A stretch of DNA of 5,282 nucleotides, from contig JANQMQ010000511.1 of the NCBI GenBank assembly GCA_028279995.1, positions 1 to 5,282 on the forward strand, given 5' to 3'. Position numbers and translations under genes: made by a program. The notes under the pieces were generated by a model. That model searched no databases, was not told where the DNA came from, and saw nothing but the letters and a program-made list of their open reading frames with translations. Source of the stretch: Candidatus Phaeomarinibacter sp. GTDB taxonomy: Bacteria > Pseudomonadota > Alphaproteobacteria > CGMCC-115125. Below, in pieces: positions 1 through 5,223 of this stretch; the stretch's first letter is position 1, and each line of letters starts with the position of its first letter.

Positions 1-2
1 GC

Positions 3-221
3 GTGGGTGTCGGTGTGGTTGATGTTGAGAGCAAGGCAACGGTGGGCAACATCACTGCCGGCTCCGATGCGACTGAAATCGCGTATCGTGGCCTCGCAGG
101 TGTCGCTCTTGATGTGACCCACAATGTCGCACTTGACCTTGGTTTCCGCTTCACAAGCGTGGATACCGACCAGACAATCGACAACAGCGCAATTGTCGCG
201 CAGGTCCGCTTCGGGCTTTAG
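3..221 (+). CDS. Outer-membrane beta-barrel protein, C-terminal fragment (5' end outside window)
   Basis: The reading frame is open from the left edge and stops at TAG 219-221, giving the last 72 residues of a longer protein. The GTG at position 3 is only the first whole codon here, not a believable start. The fragment alternates polar and hydrophobic residues in strand-length stretches (for example VALDLGFRFTSVD and SAIVAQVRFGL), separated by polar turns. This is the usual look of the last strands of a small 8-stranded OmpA/OmpW/porin-opacity type barrel. The terminal strand ends in FGL. Many barrels end in an aromatic residue as the BAM recognition signal, and here the Phe is two residues from the end. 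The signal peptide and most of the barrel are missing, so the exact family and any ligand cannot be called. A strong hairpin terminator follows 22 nt after the stop, so this is the last gene of its transcript. Confidence 0.6.
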   Translation: MGVGVVDVESKATVGNITAGSDATEIAYRGLAGVALDVTHNVALDLGFRFTSVDTDQTIDNSAIVAQVRFGL

Positions 222-242
222 CCCCCGCCTTCATCCGAACGG

Positions 243-273
243 AAAAGGGCGCCCTGCAGGAGGCGCCCTTTTT
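243..273. terminator. Bidirectional rho-independent terminator
   Basis: An 11-bp perfect inverted repeat, AAAAGGGCGCC (243-253) and GGCGCCCTTTT (262-272), encloses the 8-nt loop CTGCAGGA. On the + strand the stem runs into a T tract (269-273), so it should terminate the outer-membrane protein gene. On the - strand the same stem ends in four U residues, and it lies just past the stop of the converging methyltransferase gene (stop at 280-282). It can therefore serve both convergent transcripts. The symmetry is read directly; the bidirectional action is inferred. Confidence 0.9.
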
Positions 274-279
274 GCGTGC

Positions 280-954
280 CTAGTCGTCCGATGAGGATCG
301 CCTGCGAAACCGCATCAGCGTGAAGATACGCAACCAGCCAAGCGGCTGCTCCTCCACAAGCTCGAGATCCGGATGATTGAGGACGCGTTCGCGCCCGAAA
401 GCAGGATGCCAGCCGATCAAGGCGGCTATGCGCTCTAGCTTGCGTTCAAACCAAAGGACCCACCCGTCTGCCTTGGCAAAGTGATTGACGATCACCACCT
501 CGCCTCCAGGCCGCGTGATCCGCGCCAGTTCATCCAGCACTGCTTCAGGGTCCGGCGCGACGGACATCACATACATCGCCACAGCACAGTCGAAACTGCC
601 CGTCGCGAAGGTGAGCGCGCCGGCATCCATCTCCTCAAGGGCCGCCACATGCCCCAGCGCTTCATCACTGACGCGCTGCCGCGCCAGTGCCAGCATGTCA
701 GTGGAAAGATCAATGCCTGTGATGCGGGCATTGCGGGCATAGCCTGGCAACGAAAGCCCCGAGCCCACACCGACCTCAAGCACATCCATCGGGTCGGCGC
801 CTGTATGCTTCCGGACAAGGGCGTTGACCGCCGCAACAGCGGCCACCCGCCCCACATCGGTCACCGGACCGACGACCGCATCATAAAACCGGGCCCAGCG
901 CGCATAGGCACGCCGCACCGCATTTTCATCCAACGCCTGAGTTCTGCCTGTCAT
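280..954 (-). CDS. pmtA: Class I SAM-dependent methyltransferase, probable phosphatidylethanolamine N-methyltransferase (Rhodobacter-type PmtA)
   Basis: This 224-residue protein has the Rossmann-type SAM-binding fold. Motif I is VLEVGVGSGLSLPGY (58-72), the acidic ribose-binding loop is GIDLS (80-84), the motif IV region is FDCAVAMYVMSVAPDP (121-136), and a post-motif segment ITRPGGEVVIVNHF lies at 146-159. The N-terminal Tyr-Ala-Arg-Trp-Ala pattern (17-21), the LEVGVGSG and AMYVMSV segments and VNHF are features I associate with the Rhodobacter-type PmtA. That enzyme methylates phosphatidylethanolamine stepwise to phosphatidylcholine at the inner membrane and resembles UbiE. The basic C-terminus (RFRRRSSSDD) and lack of membrane helices fit a peripheral membrane enzyme. 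It lies 85 nt downstream of mnmA on the same strand, so co-transcription is possible. The ATG at 954 has AAAAGG directly against it with no normal spacing, and no better start is visible. A UbiE-like quinone methyltransferase or another lipid or small-molecule methyltransferase is the main alternative; the fold is certain, the substrate is not. Confidence 0.68.
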   Translation of the reverse strand: MTGRTQALDENAVRRAYARWARFYDAVVGPVTDVGRVAAVAAVNALVRKHTGADPMDVLEVGVGSGLSLPGYARNARITGIDLSTDMLALARQRVSDEALGHVAALEEMDAGALTFATGSFDCAVAMYVMSVAPDPEAVLDELARITRPGGEVVIVNHFAKADGWVLWFERKLERIAALIGWHPAFGRERVLNHPDLELVEEQPLGWLRIFTLMRFRRRSSSDD

Positions 955-973
955 CCTTTTGAGATAACTGCAT
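926..973 (-). other. Candidate short upstream ORF overlapping the pmtA start
   Basis: On the - strand an ATG at 973-971 is preceded by TTGAGG with a 4-nt gap, a better ribosome site than the one in front of the pmtA ATG. It opens a 15-codon frame (MQLSQKDDRQNSGVG) that stops with TGA at 928-926. This is 29 nt inside pmtA in another frame. It could be a leader that delivers ribosomes to the poorly spaced pmtA start by coupling, or simple coincidence. There is no homology evidence for the peptide. Confidence 0.2.
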
Positions 974-1039
974 GGAACCTCAAGTTAAAGAGGAGTGCGC
1001 GCGAATTGAGGGAAGTCAACGGCAGGTATGACCCTGCAC

Positions 1040-2212
1040 CTAGTGAGTCTTTCTGATCCAGCCGCCACCAAGAACCCGGCTGCTGTCGGCCGGGTCATAA
1101 AAGACACATGCCTGCCCCGGCGACACACCTTCCTCCGGATCGGCCAGCATCACCGTTGCACCTTCTGCTGCTGATGCAACCTGCGCTGGCAGCAGTCGAC
1201 CGGTCGACCGGACCTTGACCACAACATCCACCGGCGCAGCGGCCAGCGGTGCATCACCAAGCCAGTTGACTTCTGTCAGAGATATGTCGCTAACACCCAG
1301 CGCAGACCGCGGTCCGACGACCACCTGCCGCTTTTCCGGGTTCAGTCGTACAACAAACAGAGGCTCGGCGTTTTCGCCGCCGGCGTCCGTATCGCTGATA
1401 CCAAGTCCGCGGCGCTGGCCAATCGTGTAACGGATGATCCCTTGGTGCGTGCCGAGCACGCGACCGTCCAGATGCACGATATCGCCGGGCTCTGCCGCCT
1501 CGGGCCGCAGCCGTTCTACCACCTGCGCGTATTTGCCATCCGGCACAAAGCAGATGTCCTGACTGTCAGGCTTTGACGCCACTTCCAGCCCCAGCTGTTG
1601 TGCAATGGCGCGCGTTTCGTCCTTGGGAAGCCCGCCGAGCGGGAACCTCAGAAACTCAAGCTGCTCCGGCTTGGTCGTAAACATGAAGTAGCTCTGGTCG
1701 CGGCTGTCATCCACCGCGCGGTGCAGCTGGGCGCCGCTTTCACCGTCAAACCGTTGTACATAGTGACCGGTCGCCAGTGCATCTGCACCCAGGTCCCGCG
1801 CCGTTTCCATCAGGTCGCGGAACTTCACCCGCTCGTTGCAGCGAACACAGGGAATAGGCGTTTCACCACGCGCATAGGCATCCGCGAAATCCGTCATGAC
1901 GGAATCCTTGAAGCGGCTTTCATAGTCCAGAACGTAATGAGGGATATCCAGACGCTCCGCCACCCGGCGCGCATCATGAATGTCCTGGCCCGCGCAACAC
2001 GCGCCCTTCTTCTGGACCGCGGCGCCATGGTCATAGAGCTGCAGAGTAATGCCCACCACGTCATACCCGGCCTGCGCATACAGCGCCGCCGTCACGGAGC
2101 TGTCCACTCCGCCTGACATGGCCACCACCACGCGCGTCTCGCCGGGAGCCTTGCCGGGGATAACCGGCGGCAGGTCTACCAGAGGCGCTGTTTCAACATC
2201 ACTTAACGTCAT
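1040..2212 (-). CDS. mnmA: tRNA-specific 2-thiouridylase MnmA
   Basis: MnmA (TrmU) activates U34 of the tRNAs for Lys, Glu and Gln by adenylation with ATP. It then transfers sulfur to make the 2-thiouridine part of the mnm5s2U wobble base, in the cytoplasm. The 390-residue sequence shows the N-type ATP-pyrophosphatase P-loop SGGVDSS (33-39) and the family signatures [17 protein letters not shown] (72-88), ATGHY (147-151), DQSYFMF (172-178) and [11 protein letters not shown] (263-273). Two cysteines fit the E. coli catalytic pair: Cys125 in CNERVKF and Cys221 in DSQDICFV. Length is slightly above the E. coli enzyme because of about 26 residues before the P-loop domain, an extension of the kind seen in alphaproteobacterial homologues. 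The ATG at 2212 is the sensible start, but no Shine-Dalgarno sequence precedes it. A promoter-like TATAGT ends only 8 nt upstream, pointing to a nearly leaderless transcript. The gene is divergent from fliK and upstream of the pmtA-like gene. Confidence 0.97.
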   Translation of the reverse strand: MTLSDVETAPLVDLPPVIPGKAPGETRVVVAMSGGVDSSVTAALYAQAGYDVVGITLQLYDHGAAVQKKGACCAGQDIHDARRVAERLDIPHYVLDYESRFKDSVMTDFADAYARGETPIPCVRCNERVKFRDLMETARDLGADALATGHYVQRFDGESGAQLHRAVDDSRDQSYFMFTTKPEQLEFLRFPLGGLPKDETRAIAQQLGLEVASKPDSQDICFVPDGKYAQVVERLRPEAAEPGDIVHLDGRVLGTHQGIIRYTIGQRRGLGISDTDAGGENAEPLFVVRLNPEKRQVVVGPRSALGVSDISLTEVNWLGDAPLAAAPVDVVVKVRSTGRLLPAQVASAAEGATVMLADPEEGVSPGQACVFYDPADSSRVLGGGWIRKTH

Positions 2213-2220
2213 GGCGCGGG

Positions 2221-2248
2221 ACTATACCGGTCCTTCTTGCCGCAGCAA
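2221..2248 (-). promoter_or_regulatory. Candidate sigma-70 type promoter for mnmA (near-leaderless)
   Basis: Read on the - strand, TTGCTG (2248-2243) is followed after 16 nt by TATAGT (2226-2221), and 8 nt later by the mnmA ATG. Transcription would start about 6-8 nt past the -10 box, that is at or within a couple of bases of the ATG. The region just before the ATG (CCCGCGCC) has no ribosome-binding sequence, which agrees with a leaderless message. The -10 match is good (5 of 6 to TATAAT) and the -35 is moderate. This is a motif call only. Confidence 0.5.
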
Positions 2249-2259
2249 GCCAAACCGGT
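2226..2259. repeat. Nested palindrome over the mnmA promoter
   Basis: Two identical ACCGGT palindromes (2226-2231 and 2254-2259) flank an inner inverted repeat, CTTGC (2236-2240) CGCA GCAAG (2245-2249). The whole 34-bp unit is symmetric apart from the 4-nt spacers between outer and inner arms. It spans the proposed -35 box and touches the -10 box of mnmA, where an operator would sit. There is no following T tract, so it is not a terminator. Confidence 0.4.
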
Positions 2260-2265
2260 AGCACA

Positions 2266-2326
2266 CCCGGCAAGAGTGTCTGCACCCCGGCACATCTTGC
2301 CCGGTGGGCCTTCGCGTTTTGCCGGG
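2266..2326. promoter_or_regulatory. Cluster of CCCGGCAA-like words, candidate activator (enhancer) region for the sigma-54 promoter
   Basis: Four related words occur in 61 bp: CCCGGCAAG (2266-2274), CCCGGCAC (2286-2293), CTTGCCCGG (2296-2304, reverse orientation) and TTTTGCCGGG (2317-2326, reverse of CCCGGCAAAA). They lie about 90-150 bp upstream of the start predicted for the sigma-54 promoter at 2388-2404, the distance at which enhancer-binding activators such as FlbD or FleQ relatives work. More such words follow at 2446-2467, in the untranslated leader. GC-rich DNA makes such words cheap, so the assignment is tentative. Confidence 0.3.
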
Positions 2327-2387
2327 TTGATGCCGCAGCGAAAGGTAGAAACACAAGGGTTTCCGCTATTTTCTGCCACTTTCCGCG

Positions 2388-2404
2388 TTGGCCTCTCCCT
2401 TGCT
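2388..2404 (+). promoter_or_regulatory. Sigma-54 (RpoN) -24/-12 promoter for fliK-flgD
   Basis: The 17-mer TTGGCCTCTCCCTTGCT matches the RpoN consensus YTGGCAC-N5-TTGCW at the invariant positions. The TTGGC of the -24 element and the TTGCT of the -12 element are intact, and the GG and GC dinucleotides are exactly 10 nt apart. The mismatches fall in the less conserved ACG stretch. Transcription would start near 2415, leaving a leader of about 78 nt before the fliK ATG at 2493. Flagellar hook-class genes in Caulobacter and relatives are commonly RpoN-dependent, so the context fits well. Confidence 0.7.
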
Positions 2405-2445
2405 CATACCTGTCCGAGAAATTGCGCCCGGACCGGCTGGAAAGG

Positions 2446-2467
2446 CCGGCAACCGGGCAACGGGGCA
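2446..2467 (+). repeat. Tandem CCGGCAA-like steps in the fliK leader
   Basis: Three near-repeats stand side by side: CCGGCAA (2446-2452), CCGGGCAA (2453-2460) and CGGGGCA (2461-2467). They begin about 30 nt after the predicted sigma-54 transcription start. A small hairpin, CCGGC (2433-2437) with GCCGG (2445-2449), overlaps the first. They resemble the words upstream of the promoter and may be part of the same activator-binding set or an mRNA leader element. Confidence 0.3.
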
Positions 2468-2492
2468 CGACAAGAGATACGGGACAAACCGG

Positions 2493-4115
2493 ATGACAAC
2501 GACTGAGACATTCATCGCAAGCCAGGCCCGCAAGGCAGAGGCAGGTGTTCAGGTCAAAAACGCGGAACCACGCCGCGCAGAAGACGATGGCCGCTTCACC
2601 GAAGAACTGCGCGCCTCCCGCGCTGAAGACACCCGGCAGGCTGAAGAGCGCGCCCGCGAGCGCCGCGCAGAAGAAGCCCGCGCCGAGGACACCCGCAAGG
2701 CAGAAGCGCGCGACGCCGCAGCACGTGCTGAAAGCGCCCGCGCAGAAGAAGCCCGTGCCGAAGAGACACGCGCGGAAAAGGAACAGGAAGAAAAATCCCG
2801 CGAGGAACATGCTGCTGACAAGTCCGACGACAAGGATAAGTCAGCTGCAAAGGATACTGCAGACGACACTGACGGACCTGACCCGCAGGTGCAGGTCGCT
2901 GTGACAGAAACAGTCACCGGCGCCGACACTGAGACTGACGCGAATACCACTGCCGATGTCATCGTAGCCGATACTGCCGTGGCGGAGACTGCCGCGCGTG
3001 CGGCCACAACCGCTGTCGCTGCCCAGGACCAGAAGGCTGCTCAGTCTGTGGTGACACCCACCAAGGCAGATGCGGGCGTCACACCGGGTGCAGACAAGAA
3101 CACCAACGCAGAGGCTGTGTCGGCCATCAAGTCGGCTGATGCGAAGAGCAAGACCGCCCAGGCGTCCGCGGACGCCGTCAAGCCTGATGCCCCACAGGCA
3201 GGCAAGACATCAACCGGCGAAACCCCCACAGTCTTGCCGCAGGCTGCTGCCGCCACCAAGGCAAAAGCGGCCCTTGAACAGGCAACGCAGACACCGGTTG
3301 AGGCAGAGGCCGCCATCGCAGCAAAGGCTGCTGAAGCGGTGGGCAAACGCGGACTGGGCCATGCAACGGCGGACGCCATGCAAGAAACAAAGGCCGAGGC
3401 AAAGCCTGGGTCCAGCAGCACTGCAGCATCTCAGGCAACACCAAACGAAACGACAGCTGACAGGTCGGCGCACACCGTTCAGCCCGCACAACGTTCTGCC
3501 GCATCTGAAATCGCCATGCAGGCAGCGCTCGCCAAGCCGACCGGCGCACCGCAGGACATTCGCATTGCAGGCCTCGAAACAGGCGCAGCTTCATCCGGAC
3601 AGGCTGCGGATAGTGCGGCTCCAGCCCCAAGCGTCACAGTCCGCGCCATCATGTCCGCCACATCGCTGCCTGGCACACCGGCCCAGCCACAGACACCCGC
3701 CCGTGAGATTGCCGTCAACATGGCCCGCAATCTCGCCAACGGAACCAACCGGTTTGAAATCCGTCTTGACCCGGCGGAACTGGGGCGCATCGACGTGCGC
3801 ATGGAGCTGGGTACCGATGGCCGGGTACAGGCCCATCTGACCGTGGACAAGCCCGAGACACTGGACATGCTCCAGCGCGATGCCCGCGCCCTTGAGAAAG
3901 CCTTGAGTGATGCCGGCCTCGATATGGACAACGGCAACCTGGAGTACTCCCTGCGCGATGACAGCGAGGGGTCCGGCTTCGCTGCGCGTCGCGATGACAG
4001 TGACGCTGCAAACGGCGCGTCGTCAGATGAGGATCTGGCCGCTGATCTTGCTGCCGTTCAGCACATCTACTCGCTCAAGGCCGGTTCAGGCACCGGCGTA
4101 GACATTCGCATCTAG
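2493..4115 (+). CDS. fliK: Flagellar hook-length control protein FliK
   Basis: FliK is exported by the flagellar type III apparatus. It acts as the hook ruler and switches FlhB from hook to filament export. The 540-residue product has the usual three-part plan. A charged N-terminal stretch (about residues 30-103) is dominated by Ala, Glu, Arg and Asp in patterns such as RAEEARAEDTRKAEARDAAA. A long low-complexity Ala/Thr/Gln/Pro middle runs to about residue 400. The compact C-terminal Flg_hook domain (about 404-490) carries the hallmark LDPAELGRIDVRMEL (425-439), then GRVQAHLTVDKPETLDML and an amphipathic helix. I chose the ATG at 2493. A longer TTG frame from 2388 would begin on the sigma-54 promoter itself and adds a segment that does not look conserved. 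The ribosome site is weak (GGGA at 2481-2484, 8 nt before ATG). flgD follows after 10 nt, so the two are an operon. The N-terminal region has no recognised domain; the C-terminal domain makes the call firm. Confidence 0.9.
   Translation: MTTTETFIASQARKAEAGVQVKNAEPRRAEDDGRFTEELRASRAEDTRQAEERARERRAEEARAEDTRKAEARDAAARAESARAEEARAEETRAEKEQEEKSREEHAADKSDDKDKSAAKDTADDTDGPDPQVQVAVTETVTGADTETDANTTADVIVADTAVAETAARAATTAVAAQDQKAAQSVVTPTKADAGVTPGADKNTNAEAVSAIKSADAKSKTAQASADAVKPDAPQAGKTSTGETPTVLPQAAAATKAKAALEQATQTPVEAEAAIAAKAAEAVGKRGLGHATADAMQETKAEAKPGSSSTAASQATPNETTADRSAHTVQPAQRSAASEIAMQAALAKPTGAPQDIRIAGLETGAASSGQAADSAAPAPSVTVRAIMSATSLPGTPAQPQTPAREIAVNMARNLANGTNRFEIRLDPAELGRIDVRMELGTDGRVQAHLTVDKPETLDMLQRDARALEKALSDAGLDMDNGNLEYSLRDDSEGSGFAARRDDSDAANGASSDEDLAADLAAVQHIYSLKAGSGTGVDIRI
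2664..2769 (+). repeat. Imperfect in-frame direct repeat in fliK encoding RAEEARAE
   Basis: The sequence beginning CGCGCAGAAGAAGCCCG at 2664 recurs at 2739, 75 nt (25 codons) later. The two copies match at nearly all of the next 25 bases, and both encode RAEEARAE followed by an acidic residue and Thr-Arg. Degenerate versions lie around 2610-2660. In-frame duplication by slippage or unequal recombination is the simple explanation and could change ruler length between strains. Confidence 0.6.
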
Positions 4116-4118
4116 GGA
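4114..4118 (+). promoter_or_regulatory. Ribosome binding site of flgD
   Basis: AGGGA overlaps the fliK stop codon TAG and ends 7 nt before the flgD ATG at 4126. Ribosomes finishing fliK therefore cover the flgD site, which favours translational coupling of the two genes. Confidence 0.7.
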
Positions 4119-4125
4119 CAGACCA

Positions 4126-4797
4126 ATGAGTATCGAAGCAATTGCTGCCTCCCAGTCCTCGCAGGGCGCGGCCGCCAAGGCCAACACCAAGCTTGGAACG
4201 GACTTCGACACCTTCCTGACCCTGCTGACAACGCAGCTCAAGAACCAGGACCCGCTCGAACCGCTGGACAGCAGCGAGTTCACCAACCAGCTCGTCCAGT
4301 TCTCGAGCGTTGAGCAGAACATCGCCACCAATGAGAACCTCGAACAGTTGCTGAACCTCACCTTCGCCAACTTCGCAACCGATGCCGTCGGCTATATCGG
4401 CAAAGAGGTCGTGGCTGAAACTCCAACATCCATCCTGACCGACGGCAAGGCACAATGGGGCTATGAGCTGGATGGCACTGCTGACAGGGTCCAGTTGTTC
4501 GTAACTGACGCTGCCGGACGCCTGGTCCACACCTCTGAGCTCGAAAACATCTCCGGCAACCAGACCTTCGTCTGGGACGGCAAGGACACCAACGGACGGA
4601 CCCTGCCCGACGGCGCCTACAACATGCGCGTGATCGCACAGGATGCCGCGGAGAATGAAGTGAAGGTCACCATGAAGCAGTCAGGCCTCGTGACAGCTGT
4701 TGAATTCGACAACAACACACCTGTTCTCACGGTCAACGGGTCGGGCATCCAGCTGTCAGACGTGATCACGGTTCGCGACAAGGCACCCGAGTCCTGA
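4126..4797 (+). CDS. flgD: Flagellar hook assembly (hook-capping) protein FlgD
   Basis: FlgD is exported through the rod and forms the temporary cap on which FlgE hook subunits assemble. It is replaced later by the hook-filament junction proteins. The 223-residue product is close to the usual length (about 230). The N-terminal family signature FLTLLTTQLKNQDPLEP occupies 30-46, followed by SSEFTNQLVQFSSVEQN (49-65), which are the conserved export and cap-forming segments. The C-terminal part has the Ig-like/tudor hybrid fold, visible as VQLFVTDAAGRLVHT (122-136) and FVWDGKDTNGRTLPDGAYN (148-166), a pattern typical of the FlgD Ig-like domain. It is co-directional with fliK at a 10-nt gap and probably shares the sigma-54 promoter at 2388-2404. 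In many genomes flgE follows flgD directly. Here sciP comes next, and flgE, if nearby, must lie outside the window. No terminator hairpin with a T tract is seen after the stop. Confidence 0.96.
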   Translation: MSIEAIAASQSSQGAAAKANTKLGTDFDTFLTLLTTQLKNQDPLEPLDSSEFTNQLVQFSSVEQNIATNENLEQLLNLTFANFATDAVGYIGKEVVAETPTSILTDGKAQWGYELDGTADRVQLFVTDAAGRLVHTSELENISGNQTFVWDGKDTNGRTLPDGAYNMRVIAQDAAENEVKVTMKQSGLVTAVEFDNNTPVLTVNGSGIQLSDVITVRDKAPES

Positions 4798-4835
4798 TCC
4801 GATGGTTCATTGCGGCACATCAACACACACCAAAG

Positions 4836-4851
4836 TTAATCGCATGTTCAC
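4836..4851 (+). promoter_or_regulatory. CtrA-box-like site 1 upstream of sciP
   Basis: TTAA (4836-4839), 7 nt, then TTCAC (4847-4851) matches the CtrA consensus TTAA-N7-TTAAC with one mismatch. It lies in the only sizeable gap of the fliK-flgD-sciP region, 94 nt before the sciP ATG. Alone it is weak, but it pairs with a second site 24 nt downstream. Confidence 0.4.
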
Positions 4852-4859
4852 CATGGCAT

Positions 4860-4874
4860 TTAGCCCTTCCTTAA
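4860..4874 (+). promoter_or_regulatory. CtrA-box-like site 2 and candidate sciP promoter
   Basis: TTAG (4860-4863), 7 nt, then TTAA (4871-4874) matches TTAA-N7-TTAA with one mismatch. A -10-like TATCGT lies at 4887-4892. If that sets the start near 4899, this box is centred at about -32, the position typical of CtrA-activated promoters, where the box overlaps the -35 region. No good sigma-70 -35 hexamer is present at the matching distance, which is expected for an activator-dependent promoter. Confidence 0.45.
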
Positions 4875-4930
4875 AGGCCCACGGCCTATCGTTGCGACCA
4901 CACACACAGAACGTGTGACCGAATGAAGTC

Positions 4931-4934
4931 AGGA
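4931..4934 (+). promoter_or_regulatory. Ribosome binding site deciding the sciP start
   Basis: AGGA ends 10 nt before the ATG at 4945. It is only 1 nt from an in-frame TTG at 4936, too close to serve that codon. The ATG at 4945 is therefore preferred over the TTG; a further in-frame ATG lies at 4951. Confidence 0.55.
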
Positions 4935-4944
4935 ATTGCTTGAA

Positions 4945-5223
4945 ATGAGCATGCAGTATCAATCGCGGGTGAGCTACGTGATCGGGCCGGACGGAAGCCC
5001 GCTGACGATTGCCGACCTGCCGCCGCCGGAAACCAAGCGGTGGGTGATCCGCCGCAAGGCTGAGGTGGTAGCCGCCGTGCGCGGAGGCCTGCTGTCGCTG
5101 GAAGAAGCCTGTCAGCGCTACACGCTGACCGTCGAAGAGTTCCTCAGCTGGCAGCGCTCCATCGAGCGCCATGGCCTGCCCGGCCTGCGCGCCACCCGTG
5201 TGCAGCAGTACCGCGAGCACTAG
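4945..5223 (+). CDS. sciP: DUF1153 helix-turn-helix protein, CtrA inhibitor SciP
   Basis: SciP is a small helix-turn-helix protein. In Caulobacter it binds CtrA (and possibly DNA) and keeps CtrA from activating its target promoters in swarmer cells, without removing CtrA from DNA. The 92-residue product matches the family in length (about 90) and in its whole pattern. A short N-terminal strand region, YVIGPDGSPLTIADLPPP (11-28), precedes the basic start of the helical domain, RWVIRRKAEVVAAVRGGLL (32-50). Then come SLEEACQRYTLTVEEFLSWQ (51-70), the helix-turn-helix core, and a C-terminal IERHGLPGLRATRVQQYR (73-90). No membrane segment or signal is present. It follows the hook genes fliK and flgD on the same strand but after a 147-nt gap holding two CtrA-box-like sites, so it probably has its own CtrA-responsive promoter. 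A DUF1153 paralogue of different role is possible, but near full-length similarity to remembered SciP sequences makes this the best call. Confidence 0.9.
   Translation: MSMQYQSRVSYVIGPDGSPLTIADLPPPETKRWVIRRKAEVVAAVRGGLLSLEEACQRYTLTVEEFLSWQRSIERHGLPGLRATRVQQYREH

Noticed and set aside
954..1020. GTTGAC at 1020-1015 on the - strand as a -35 box for pmtA
   Set aside because: No -10-like hexamer lies 16-18 nt downstream.
1022..1037. Small GCAGG/CCTGC hairpin after the mnmA stop
   Set aside because: The stem is only 5 bp and no T tract follows on the - strand, so it is not a credible terminator; read-through into the methyltransferase gene is plausible.
481..1056. 191-residue open frame on the + strand opposite the methyltransferase
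   Set aside because: It is antisense to a gene with clear SAM-binding motifs. Its His/Arg-rich composition is that of a shadow frame.
2192..2207. TTCA-N7-TTAAC, a one-mismatch CtrA-like box near the mnmA start
   Set aside because: It lies inside the first codons of mnmA, alone and not at a promoter position. Single one-mismatch matches are expected by chance.
2199..2810. 203-residue - strand frame with a hydrophobic Phe/Leu/Cys-rich start
   Set aside because: The apparent hydrophobic stretch is the complement of the Glu/Arg/Ala repeats of fliK. The frame also runs through the promoter region and over the mnmA start.
2549..3007. 152-residue Ser/Ala/Arg-rich - strand frame
   Set aside because: It is the antisense shadow of the low-complexity N-terminal part of fliK.
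3070..3840. 256-residue Arg/Pro/Gln-rich + strand frame
   Set aside because: It is a shifted frame of fliK, kept open by Ala/Thr-rich GC-rich codons, and it crosses the conserved Flg_hook domain.
4901..4917. CACAC-AGAAC-GTGTG inverted repeat in the sciP leader
   Set aside because: It sits within a CA-rich stretch, so 5-bp complementarity is cheap, and no function follows from it.
4807..5220. 137-residue - strand frame opposite sciP
   Set aside because: It is antisense to a strongly conserved small regulator, has no recognisable motif, and runs over the CtrA-like sites.
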